This document shows, piece by piece, positions 1 through 6,483 of a stretch of DNA of 9,156 bases; within the stretch, counting starts at the first letter, position 1; each line of letters begins with the position of its first letter. The translations under genes were made by a program, and so were the position numbers. This DNA is from Bacteroidota bacterium (GTDB taxonomy: Bacteria > Bacteroidota > Bacteroidia > Chitinophagales > Chitinophagaceae). The stretch covers positions 1 to 9,156 of the forward strand of contig JAEYRC010000198.1 in assembly GCA_023409675.1 (NCBI GenBank), given 5' to 3'. Under the pieces are notes generated by a model, which had not been told where the DNA came from, ran no database searches, and saw nothing but the letters and a program-made list of their open reading frames with translations.

Positions 1-646
1 CTCCTGTATGTTCCAGAAATTTGATGCCATCGACATTGGGAAAATATGGAGAACGATGTATTTTATTACTACGCGGTACAGACGTAGGAATAGTCCTGTT
101 TAAAATTGCCTGTTCATCATCACCGGCATCCCTATGCGCAATAAGTTCCCTTAACCATTCCCGGTAGTTATGATCTACCGTTTGCCCGAAGCCCAGTTCG
201 GATAGAAACAATTCTTTCAACACCTCAAGATTCCTGTTCTCACAAAATACGAGTGGAAGTACAATCCAGTAATTTGCTGTTCCTATCGACCCATTCGCGC
301 GGTGATAACCCTGGAAACTTCTGCCTGCAAAAGCGGAAATATCCGGAACTGTCCAGGCAGTACGTCGCGGGCCAAGTTTATATTCTTCGGCCTGGTGTAT
401 GGTATTATCCACAGAAACCAGTCCGCCCCGAACTATCGGTCGTATAGCCCGGCCCACCACAACGCCGTACATAACAATAACGGATCCTGTATCTACAGGT
501 TCCGCGGTGAATTTATGTTTGACAGGTATTTCTTCCGCTTTAGTGTATTGCTGACCCTGGTAGCTGACCTGCTCGCCGGGATGGAGATCGGTAAGCGCCA
601 CCAGAACATTATCCCGTTCATGAATTTTCAAAACCCTGTTGAGCAT
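1..646 (-). CDS. uxaA: Altronate dehydratase (UxaA family), 3' part outside window
   Basis: The reverse strand is open from an ATG at 646-644 to the left edge: 215 complete codons with no stop. Residues about 5-85 match the N-terminal SAF domain of UxaA: a KIHERDNV start, a VALTDLHPGE turn, and a VKHKF segment where the family usually has a GHKFA-like stretch. This is followed by GYHRANGSIGTANYWIVLPL and VFCENRN, the typical start of the catalytic part in Bacteroidota UxaA proteins. The end reads FPNVDGIKFLEHTG, just before the family's Gly/Cys-rich active-site region, which lies outside the window. The family dehydrates D-altronate to 2-keto-3-deoxy-D-gluconate in galacturonate breakdown, in the cytoplasm. 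Full proteins are around 500-550 residues, so more than half is missing here. The start lies 17 bases after the stop of the oxidoreductase upstream, so they are probably co-transcribed. No Shine-Dalgarno sequence is visible. A related sugar-acid dehydratase such as galactarate dehydratase is a less likely alternative. Confidence 0.88.
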   Translation of the reverse strand, partial: MLNRVLKIHERDNVLVALTDLHPGEQVSYQGQQYTKAEEIPVKHKFTAEPVDTGSVIVMYGVVVGRAIRPIVRGGLVSVDNTIHQAEEYKLGPRRTAWTVPDISAFAGRSFQGYHRANGSIGTANYWIVLPLVFCENRNLEVLKELFLSELGFGQTVDHNYREWLRELIAHRDAGDDEQAILNRTIPTSVPRSNKIHRSPYFPNVDGIKFLEHTG

Positions 647-663
647 AGAATGAAAATAGATAG

Positions 664-1716
664 TTATAGATCAATCACCTTTTTTAACCGGTGGCTTTCC
701 TCTGCCGCCTGTATCAGGCGCATTACCTTCAGTCCGGCCATCGCATCCACAGGAGGCTGCTCACCGGAAACCAGCGCCTGGTAAATCCCCTGATAATAAT
801 CAAGATAATTGCCCTGTAAAGATGGGATGCGCTCACGGATCACCGTATTGTTTCGCCCTGTATGCAACAAACCCTGTTCAGATTCAGGTTCCATTCCCCA
901 GGCATCGGGAGCATCAACAGGTCTCTTTCCTGCCAGAAGCTCAGTTTCCTGCACATCGGCTCTTGATTTCAACAATGATCCGTCGGTACCATGGAGTACA
1001 AAAGATGGGATAGGTTCTCTGACAAAATACCCCGACTTTAGCCGAACACGTAAAGTATCATAATAAAATAACAGATCAATATAATCATCAACCTTTGAAC
1101 CCTCACGCTGCCGTTGAATATCGGCAAATACGGAACGGGGCATTCCTAATAAACAGACGGCCTGATCGATCAGGTGAGGACCAAGATCATACAATACTCC
1201 GGTTCCGGGGCCGCCTGATTCTTTATGTTCTTTCGGACTTAATACCGGATTATAACGGTCAAAATGAAATTCCGCTTCAACAATATGACCCAAAACCTTA
1301 TCATGAACGATCTTTTCAACTGTCCGGAAATCACTGTCGTACCGGCGGTTATGGAACACCGATAACATCTTCCCGGTAGAATGGGCAAGCTGCACTAATT
1401 CTTCCGCCTCCTGAACTGTAACCGTAAAAGGTTTTTCAACCACCACATGCTTACCAGCCAGCAATGCCTGACGCGCATAATCAAAATGTGTAAAATTGGG
1501 TGTATTCACAACCACCAGATCAACCTGCTCATCGTTCAGCAGTTCATCTATGGAACGATACACCTGAACGTCAGGATATTCCTGTCGGGCCAGGTTCATC
1601 GATCTTTCCACTACAGCATAGAGATTAAACCCCGGATGCAGATGCAGAAAGGGAGCATGAAAAACTTTTCCTGATAATCCGAAAGAACATAAAGCGGCGT
1701 GATATAGTGTCTGCAT
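664..1716 (-). CDS. Gfo/Idh/MocA family oxidoreductase, YdgJ/IolW-like
   Basis: A 350-residue NAD(P)-dependent dehydrogenase of the Gfo/Idh/MocA family, normal length. The N-terminal Rossmann domain spans about 1-120 and contains the EKPF motif at 94-97 (catalytic-type Lys95). The C-terminal sheet domain has HNRRYDSDF at 122-130 and YDLGPHLID at 176-184, with Asp177 and His181 four residues apart as in the Lys/Asp/His set of inositol dehydrogenases. Segments such as KVFHAPF, TPNFTH, SVFHNRR, GGPGTG and GNYLDYY closely resemble E. coli YdgJ and B. subtilis IolW, which act on scyllo-inositol; the substrate here is unknown. The dinucleotide loop is unusual: residues 8-13 read ALCSFG, so two glycines of the usual GxxGxG pattern are replaced. 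It is the first gene of a leftward unit with the altronate dehydratase 17 bases downstream, and it has a diverged paralogue at the right end of the window. A role in sugar-acid or polyol oxidation is inference. Confidence 0.9.
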   Translation of the reverse strand: MQTLYHAALCSFGLSGKVFHAPFLHLHPGFNLYAVVERSMNLARQEYPDVQVYRSIDELLNDEQVDLVVVNTPNFTHFDYARQALLAGKHVVVEKPFTVTVQEAEELVQLAHSTGKMLSVFHNRRYDSDFRTVEKIVHDKVLGHIVEAEFHFDRYNPVLSPKEHKESGGPGTGVLYDLGPHLIDQAVCLLGMPRSVFADIQRQREGSKVDDYIDLLFYYDTLRVRLKSGYFVREPIPSFVLHGTDGSLLKSRADVQETELLAGKRPVDAPDAWGMEPESEQGLLHTGRNNTVIRERIPSLQGNYLDYYQGIYQALVSGEQPPVDAMAGLKVMRLIQAAEESHRLKKVIDL

Positions 1717-1732
1717 AATTTTCTAAGTTCCG

Positions 1733-1740
1733 CAATTATA
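1733..1740 (-). promoter_or_regulatory. Possible Bacteroidota -7 element before the leftward oxidoreductase
   Basis: On the reverse strand the sequence TATAATTG, followed by CGGAAC, sits 16 bases before the ATG at 1716. It differs at one position from the Bacteroidota -7 consensus TAnnTTTG. At the expected 19-base spacing upstream there is only an ATG triplet instead of TTG, so the -33 part is poor. This is a weak candidate judged on position and resemblance only. Confidence 0.2.
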
Positions 1741-2010
1741 TGATATCACCGGATGTTTGCATGGAATTTTATTCAATACCAGGCATGCTGAATTGGTATG
1801 CAGATTAAAAAAGTTACCGGATAATCATTATCAAACCTCATCAAATGGAAACATACTGAGGAGTTACAACCTATCAACTGTTTATGAGTTTTTACCATCA
1901 TCTATTGATTGGCACACCAAAAGCCTTCCCTGCATATTACTCCAGCCGTTGAAGGGATAAAAGGTTATACAAATTGACCTACGCTTATCCCCGGCTCACT
2001 AAGGGTAATT

Positions 2011-2205
2011 ATGTATCAACGCTATATAAAACCCGATAAACCGGTAAAGTAGTTGAAGTTTATGCATGCCCCACTACTAAAATGTATCAAATTTACATCC
2101 GCAAAGACGCACTGAACAGAACGATATATTCCCCCAAACCCTATACTCATATATTCCCTTGCCGAACAGGCGGGGGTTTATTATTTTAGACCGGCTTTGA
2201 TACAT
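2011..2205. repeat. Three copies of ATGTATCAA, two direct and one inverted
   Basis: The 9-mer occurs at 2011-2019 and 2082-2090 on the plus strand and as TTGATACAT at 2197-2205. The first copy and the inverted copy also share similar flanks (followed by CGC and AGC when read in the same direction). Spacings are 71 and 115 bases between starts. The last copy ends 31 bases before the phospholipase D start codon, a plausible place for an operator. The repeats are directly seen; a regulatory function is inference. Confidence 0.45.
2156..2188 (+). terminator. Weak hairpin with T-rich tail in the leader of the PLD gene
   Basis: GCC (2161-2163) pairs with GGC (2169-2171) around a GAACA loop. CCC (2156-2158) can pair with GGG (2173-2175) across a small internal loop. 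A T-rich stretch follows at 2177-2188. No plus-strand gene is known upstream for it to terminate, so if real it would act as a leader structure for the gene starting at 2237. The stem is short and interrupted, hence low confidence. Confidence 0.2.
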
Positions 2206-2236
2206 CAACTATATTGCATGGTAAACAGCCTGTCCA

Positions 2237-3409
2237 ATGCCCGGGATTTCGATTGATCCTTCATATGCCTATACGCGCAATGCCTCCTGTTCCCTGGTCA
2301 AAGGCGGCAAAGGGTATTTCGACAGGATGCTGCAGATGATTGAATCCGCTGTAGAATCCATTCACCTGCAGGTATATATTTTTGATGCCGACGAAACCGG
2401 CAATATGATTGCTGACGCGTTGATCCGCGCGGCTGGCCGGGGTGTTGAAGTCTACCTGCTGTGCGACGGATACGCCTCTGCTTCACTTCCTGAAGCATTC
2501 CGCCTACGCTTACTGGAAAATGGTATTTTTTTCAGAATGTTTGAACCGATTTTCCGCTCCTCAAATTTTTACTTCGGCCGACGGATGCATCATAAGATTC
2601 TGGTGACCGACGGACAGCATGCTCTCGTTGGTGGCATCAATATCAGCAATAAGTACAATGATATGGAAGGACAGCATTCCTGGCTCGACTGGGCTGTATA
2701 TGCTGAAGGACAGGTTGCCGCGGAACTGGTAAAGGTATGTTTGCGATTATGGACAAAAAGCCGGGTTAAATCGCGCCGGATTATTGAAAAACATCTTAGT
2801 CGCCCAACTCCATCCGGCGATGTGGAGATCAGGCTCAGGCGTAATGACTGGGTTAATAATAAAACACAGATTACAGCAAGTTATTATGAGATGTTCTCGA
2901 AGGCGCAGCACGATATCCTGATCATGTCAAGTTATTTCCTTCCCGGAAAATCGTTTGGCAGGGCCCTGATCAAAGCGGCAGATCGAAAGGTGCGCGTCCG
3001 TATCATTCTTGCAGGCCATTCGGATATTCTGACGGCAAAGCTGGCCGAGCGCCATTTTTACCGGAAACTGTTCCGGCACAATATTGAAATTTATGAATAT
3101 CAGCCCAGCATACTGCATGGCAAGATAGCGGCATATGATGGCAAATGGTGTACCGTAGGAAGCTATAACGTTAATAACATCAGCGCCTATGCCAGTATAG
3201 AGCTTAATCTCGACATCAAAAACAGTTCATGTGCGAACATGGTACATCAGCGGCTGGAAGAGATCATTGAAAAAGACTGTATACGGATAACCGCCGCGGC
3301 CTACGACCGGAAATATTCACTGCTGTCGCGCTTCCTGCAATGGATCGCTTACCAGGTGGTGCAATTGCTGTTCAAAGCATCTACCTTTTATTTCCGGCAG
3401 GTTCGCTGA
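2237..3409 (+). CDS. Phospholipase D-like protein, probable cardiolipin synthase (ClsB-like)
   Basis: A 390-residue protein with two phospholipase D HxKxxxxD motifs. The first is His118-Lys120-Asp125, followed by GGIN at 132-135; the second is His294-Lys296-Asp301, followed by GSYN at 308-311. Both catalytic His/Lys pairs are intact, so it should be active. Two motifs in one chain of about 400 residues without N-terminal membrane helices fits ClsB-type cardiolipin synthases, which transfer a phosphatidyl group to make cardiolipin at the inner membrane. The C-terminus (about 350-385) is rich in aromatic and hydrophobic residues with interspersed Arg/Lys and may bind the membrane. The ATG at 2237 is used because an N-terminal strand-helix leads directly into the first PLD repeat; no Shine-Dalgarno is visible. 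Its 3' end overlaps the convergent hydrolase gene by 29 bases. Another phosphodiesterase or nuclease of the PLD superfamily cannot be excluded. Confidence 0.88.
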   Translation: MPGISIDPSYAYTRNASCSLVKGGKGYFDRMLQMIESAVESIHLQVYIFDADETGNMIADALIRAAGRGVEVYLLCDGYASASLPEAFRLRLLENGIFFRMFEPIFRSSNFYFGRRMHHKILVTDGQHALVGGINISNKYNDMEGQHSWLDWAVYAEGQVAAELVKVCLRLWTKSRVKSRRIIEKHLSRPTPSGDVEIRLRRNDWVNNKTQITASYYEMFSKAQHDILIMSSYFLPGKSFGRALIKAADRKVRVRIILAGHSDILTAKLAERHFYRKLFRHNIEIYEYQPSILHGKIAAYDGKWCTVGSYNVNNISAYASIELNLDIKNSSCANMVHQRLEEIIEKDCIRITAAAYDRKYSLLSRFLQWIAYQVVQLLFKASTFYFRQVR

Positions 3410-4421
3410 TCTTTCTTCCTCGTATACCGCGCCAGAGTGCCGCTGCCGCAGCGCGGTCCCAATGCTGAAACCTGCCCCGCTGAATGATCAGTTCATTGTT
3501 ATCTTCATGATGCAGAAAATAATAAAACGCGAAACGATTGCGCGGCTTATACCATCCGACCATTTGACCAAAGCGCAGGTCGCTGAAAACAAGACTGTCG
3601 CCCCATTGATCAGCCACATAGAAACCCTGCGAAAAGTTCACCAGGTGCTGAACTGTTTTACTGTTTTGCATACTGCTGAGCAGGTTTGCATTACGGGGGA
3701 AATATTCAAAGTTCATGTCCATGTCCCGTTCAAACAGCGACCGGTAACCGATATTATAGCCTGAATCATTTTCCAGAACCACAAACCAGTAAACCGAATT
3801 AAGCGGTGTTGGCGTAGTAAAATACCGGTTATAGCTGATCCCTTTGCCGGCGGCGATTTCCTCCACATCATTAAACACTTTTAACTTGCTGAAAACACTG
3901 AAACTCAGGTAAAGGCAAACAGAACCCAGGCCAATACGGATCCATTTCATCCGGTTGGGATTCGACTGCCGGGTAAATAACAAAAAAAGAAATGCTATAA
4001 TCGGCAACACTGAAAAAAGCGGATCGGCAACATATATTGAATTAAAGGAAACCCTTGCTGTACTGAACGGTTCGAACCACCCTGTTCCATAAGCGTTAAA
4101 TGCATCGAGGAATAAATGCAGTGCAAGTTCAGCACTACAGAACCATAACCATCGCCGGAAGCCTATTTGCCTGGCTGCATAGCGTTTATTGAAAAATGCC
4201 GCAAGCCCCACAGCCATGATGGCGGCAAACAGGATGGAGTGTGTAATTCCGCGATGAGCAACAATATCTTCAACGGGGTTTAACCAGAAAGATGCTACAA
4301 AATCAATATCGGGAAAGCTTTGTAATAGAGCCCCGATTACCAGGGCTTTTTTGCCCAGTTTGCGGCCGGCAAATACTTCTCCTACGCCGGCGCCAATCAC
4401 AATATGCGTTAACGAATCCAT
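3381..4421 (-). CDS. YdjM-like membrane-bound metal-dependent hydrolase (DUF457)
   Basis: A 346-residue protein beginning MDSLTHIVIGAGVGE, the hallmark start of the YdjM/DUF457 family of inner-membrane putative metal-dependent hydrolases. Candidate metal ligands are His6, Asp38 and Asp40 in FPDID, His56 and His61 in HRGITHS, and His102 and Asp106 in LHLFLDAFN; all are present. Hydrophobic segments at about 26-46, 62-77, 92-106, 134-150 and 160-178 indicate a membrane protein. From about 180 to the end it is a soluble-looking domain with many aromatic residues (VYWFVV, FYVADQWGD, FAFYYFLHHED), a common extension in the Bacteroidota versions. The family's substrate is unknown; a lipid or cell-envelope compound is a reasonable guess. 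It is convergent with, and overlaps by 29 bases, the cardiolipin synthase-like gene, which gives a weak hint of a shared membrane theme. No Shine-Dalgarno precedes the ATG at 4421. Confidence 0.85.
   Translation of the reverse strand: MDSLTHIVIGAGVGEVFAGRKLGKKALVIGALLQSFPDIDFVASFWLNPVEDIVAHRGITHSILFAAIMAVGLAAFFNKRYAARQIGFRRWLWFCSAELALHLFLDAFNAYGTGWFEPFSTARVSFNSIYVADPLFSVLPIIAFLFLLFTRQSNPNRMKWIRIGLGSVCLYLSFSVFSKLKVFNDVEEIAAGKGISYNRYFTTPTPLNSVYWFVVLENDSGYNIGYRSLFERDMDMNFEYFPRNANLLSSMQNSKTVQHLVNFSQGFYVADQWGDSLVFSDLRFGQMVGWYKPRNRFAFYYFLHHEDNNELIIQRGRFQHWDRAAAAALWRGIRGRKISEPAGNKR
3426..3457. repeat. GC-rich inverted repeat after the PLD stop codon
   Basis: ACCGCGC at 3426-3432 is perfectly complementary to GCGCGGT at 3451-3457, with an 18-base loop. 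It starts 17 bases past the stop codon of the phospholipase D gene but lies inside the 3' coding end of the convergent hydrolase gene, where it covers the Ala-rich stretch. There is no T-run after it on the plus strand, so it is not a classical intrinsic terminator. It could still protect the mRNA 3' end or slow polymerase. Confidence 0.35.
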
Positions 4422-4511
4422 TGATGCAATTTAGCGGAAAGCCTTGTATGGATAAGCGCATTGCCACAGATTTTTCAAGGTCCTTGTGTGGGTCGGATAA
4501 ACGGATTCCTG

Positions 4512-4542
4512 TTTGATGGTGTCGCCAGATAATTTACCCTTA
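4512..4542 (+). promoter_or_regulatory. Candidate Bacteroidota-type promoter for the GntP operon
   Basis: TTTG at 4512-4515 is followed after exactly 19 bases by TACCCTTA at 4535-4542. This resembles the Bacteroidota arrangement TTTG-N19-TAnnTTTG, with a perfect -33 part and two mismatches in the -7 part. Transcription would begin near 4550, just before the hairpin at 4558-4610, leaving a leader of roughly 135 bases before the GntP start codon. It is inferred from spacing and resemblance only. Confidence 0.28.
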
Positions 4543-4557
4543 ATAAAATAACAATCG

Positions 4558-4610
4558 AAAGCTGTTTGTGGAACTGATTATGCCATGCAGTAAAATGCAT
4601 CAGCTTTTTT
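4558..4610 (+). terminator. Hairpin plus T6 run in the GntP operon leader (possible attenuator)
   Basis: AAAGCTG (4558-4564) is complementary to CAGCTTT (4601-4607). Nested inside, ATGCA (4585-4589) pairs with TGCAT (4596-4600) around a 6-base loop; its right arm directly abuts the outer right arm, leaving a 20-base bulge on the left side. Six T residues follow or overlap the outer arm (4605-4610). No plus-strand gene lies just upstream, so a terminator here would act on the leader of the operon starting at 4687. The pairing is visible in the sequence; attenuation is inference. Confidence 0.3.
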
Positions 4611-4686
4611 AAACCACTAAACATGATTCAGCATATTTTCTTTATTTTTAGAAGGACTGCTTTTACCACTACCAACTGTTCCCCGA

Positions 4687-6000
4687 ATGACCATACTTAT
4701 AGTTTTATGCACCATACTCTTATTGGTTCTCCTTATAACCTGGGGGAAGATGAATACCTTCCTGGCTTTCCTGGTGGCAGCCTTTACCGGAGGCTTGCTG
4801 TTAGGTATTCCCGCGGGAGCCATCACCGGGGCCGTACAAAAGGGAATTGGTGATACGCTGGGTTCGCTGGTGATTATCATTTGTCTGGGAGCCATGCTGG
4901 GCAAACTTGTCGCGGAAAGCGGCGCCGCAAAAAGAATAACCGGAGAGCTTATCAAAATTTTTGGCCGGAAATATATCAATTGGGCGCTGATGATCACCGG
5001 CTTTATCGTTGGCATTCCGCTGTTTTACAATGTCGGCTTTGTATTGATGGTACCGCTCATCTTTGCTGTGGTTTATCAATATAAAGTACCGGCTGTATAT
5101 ATCGGGCTTCCCATGCTGGCCGCGCTTTCTGTAACCCATGGATTTCTTCCACCTCACCCTTCTCCCGCCGCGCTGGTAGCGCAATTCAATGCCGATATGG
5201 GTCTAACCCTGCTGTATGGTTTAATTATCGCCATCCCTACCATTGTGCTTGCCGGCCCCCTTTTCGCTCTAACGCTGAAGAATATCCGCTCCGAACCACT
5301 GGACATCTTCCGCCCAACTGAACACAGTGGCAACCTCCCGGGAACCCTGAACAGCTTTTTCACCTCATTGCTGCCTGTTTTGTTACTGGTCATCGCCACG
5401 GTTTGGGGCTTGTATGCAGAAGATGATTCACCTTTTCTGCCCCTGATTCGCTTTATCGGTGATCCGGCGATTGTCATGATCATTTCCGTATTTTTTGCCA
5501 CCTGGTCACTCGGATTGTTTCAGCAAAGAAAGATGAGCTGGATCATGAACCTCTATGGTGATTCCGTTAAAGATATCGCGCTCATCCTGCTGATCGTGGC
5601 GGGCGCGGGAGCCCTGAAAGAGATCTTTACAGTAAGCGGCGTCAGTACCCAGATCGCCGGTGTATTGCAGCAGGTGGAAGCGGATCCGCTTATCCTGGGC
5701 TGGCTGATAGCCGCCATCATCAGGGTATGTGTTGGCTCAGCCACTGTCGCCGGTCTTACCACCGCGGGAATAATAGCTCCGGTACTGCACTCCACCGGCG
5801 CTGATCCAAACCTTATGGTACTGTCTATCGGTGCGGGTAGTCTGATGTTCTCCCATGTTAATGATGCCGGTTTCTGGTTGTATAAAGAATACTTCAACCT
5901 CAGTATAAAAGATACCATACGATCCTGGTCGGTGATGGAATCAATTGTTGCGGTGGCGGGACTGCTCGGTGTATTATTAATGAAGCAAATCATCTCCTGA
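4687..6000 (+). CDS. GntP-family permease (gluconate or D-serine type)
   Basis: A 437-residue polytopic membrane protein of the GntP family, usual length, hydrophobic throughout with about 12 predicted segments. Family hallmarks are FYNVGFVLMVPLIF (113-126), HGFLPPHPSP (151-160), GAGALKEIF (306-314), RVCVGSATVAGLTTAG (346-361) and SHVNDAGFWLYKEYF (389-403). Members are proton-coupled importers of gluconate and related sugar acids; the same family includes DsdX, the E. coli D-serine carrier. The substrate cannot be read from sequence alone, but the genes downstream (RidA, D-serine dehydratase/D-threonine aldolase-like enzyme, dipeptidase) make a D-amino acid at least as likely as a sugar acid. 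It is the first gene of a five-gene rightward run, with a 29-base gap to the next. The ATG at 4687 starts directly at the first membrane helix; there is no in-frame upstream ATG nearby and no Shine-Dalgarno. Confidence 0.92.
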   Translation: MTILIVLCTILLLVLLITWGKMNTFLAFLVAAFTGGLLLGIPAGAITGAVQKGIGDTLGSLVIIICLGAMLGKLVAESGAAKRITGELIKIFGRKYINWALMITGFIVGIPLFYNVGFVLMVPLIFAVVYQYKVPAVYIGLPMLAALSVTHGFLPPHPSPAALVAQFNADMGLTLLYGLIIAIPTIVLAGPLFALTLKNIRSEPLDIFRPTEHSGNLPGTLNSFFTSLLPVLLLVIATVWGLYAEDDSPFLPLIRFIGDPAIVMIISVFFATWSLGLFQQRKMSWIMNLYGDSVKDIALILLIVAGAGALKEIFTVSGVSTQIAGVLQQVEADPLILGWLIAAIIRVCVGSATVAGLTTAGIIAPVLHSTGADPNLMVLSIGAGSLMFSHVNDAGFWLYKEYFNLSIKDTIRSWSVMESIVAVAGLLGVLLMKQIIS

Positions 6001-6029
6001 CCGTATCTTTACCCGACTAAAATTGAACA

Positions 6030-6473
6030 ATGATTGAATTACAACTTCCTCCGGCTCCTAAACCTTCCGGAGTGTATAAGCCTTGCCTGCAGGTTGGAAA
6101 CCTGTTATACGTTTCCGGTCATGGCCCGGTCAGGAATGATGGCACGCTCATCACCGGCAAAGTGGGCGACCAGCTAAACCGCGATGAAGCTAAAGCGGCC
6201 GCACGCCAGGTGGGACTAACCATACTTGCTTCCGTCACAAAATATCTTGGCAGTCTGGAGAAAATTGATTCGGTCGTTAAAGTGCTGGGGATGGTTAATG
6301 CCGTTCCGGATTTTGGCGAACATCCCTACGTCATTAATGGATGCAGTGAATTGTTTGCGGAGATCTGGGGTGATGATCGTGGTGTAGGGGTGCGCAGCGC
6401 CGTTGGCATGGGTTCTCTTCCGGGAAACATCGCTGTGGAAATTGAAGTTATATTCGCTTTGAAAGAAATATAA
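6030..6473 (+). CDS. RidA family protein (reactive enamine/imine deaminase)
   Basis: A 147-residue protein of the YjgF/YER057c/UK114 (RidA) superfamily, of the slightly longer subfamily that starts with a Pro-rich LPPAPKPSGVY stretch. Visible motifs are LLYVSGHGP (25-33), VINGCSELFAEIWG (101-114) and VRSAVGMGSLP (121-131) followed by AVEIEV. Arg122 corresponds to the substrate-carboxylate arginine of RidA (Arg105 in E. coli) and Glu137 to its active-site glutamate (Glu120), so deaminase activity is plausible. Archetypal RidA hydrolyses 2-aminoacrylate and similar enamines released by PLP-dependent dehydratases. Its place 10 bases before a PLP enzyme gene of the D-serine dehydratase family suits exactly that job. 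Cytoplasmic, probably a homotrimer as in the family. Subfamilies with unknown substrates exist, so the precise reaction is inference. Confidence 0.9.
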   Translation: MIELQLPPAPKPSGVYKPCLQVGNLLYVSGHGPVRNDGTLITGKVGDQLNRDEAKAAARQVGLTILASVTKYLGSLEKIDSVVKVLGMVNAVPDFGEHPYVINGCSELFAEIWGDDRGVGVRSAVGMGSLPGNIAVEIEVIFALKEI

Positions 6474-6483
6474 TCCGTTTACT

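Larger units (their letters stand above)
1717..2236. other. Long intergenic region between divergent genes
   Basis: These 520 bases lie between the start of the leftward oxidoreductase and the start of the rightward phospholipase D gene. No convincing gene is present; a 67-codon open stretch at 1757-1960 has no recognisable motif and odd composition. Visible structures are an inverted repeat ATACCA / TGGTAT (1776-1781 and 1794-1799) around a GCATGC palindrome, three copies of ATGTATCAA, and a weak GC hairpin with a T-rich tail at 2156-2188. The gap is long for this otherwise compact region, so it may hold regulatory sites for both flanking genes or the remains of a lost gene. Confidence 0.6.

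Noticed and set aside
253..784. Plus-strand open frames near the left end
   Set aside because: They lie antisense to the altronate dehydratase and the oxidoreductase, which have clear family motifs.
1776..1799. ATACCA / TGGTAT inverted repeat with central GCATGC
   Set aside because: Six-base arms with a 12-base gap are expected by chance in AT-rich DNA of this length; noted only as a possible operator.
1757..1960. 67-codon plus-strand open frame in the large intergenic region
   Set aside because: No recognisable motif or domain, unusual composition, no upstream signal, and it lies among repeats and inverted repeats. It could be the remnant of something, but nothing supports a gene.
4617..5501. 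Long reverse-strand open frames opposite the GntP gene
   Set aside because: They are shadows of a hydrophobic coding region; the plus-strand GntP motifs are decisive.
6004..6011. TATCTTTA resembling the Bacteroidota -7 element between the GntP and RidA genes
   Set aside because: It differs by one base from TAnnTTTG, but no TTG lies at a suitable distance upstream, and the 29-base gap fits simple read-through within an operon.
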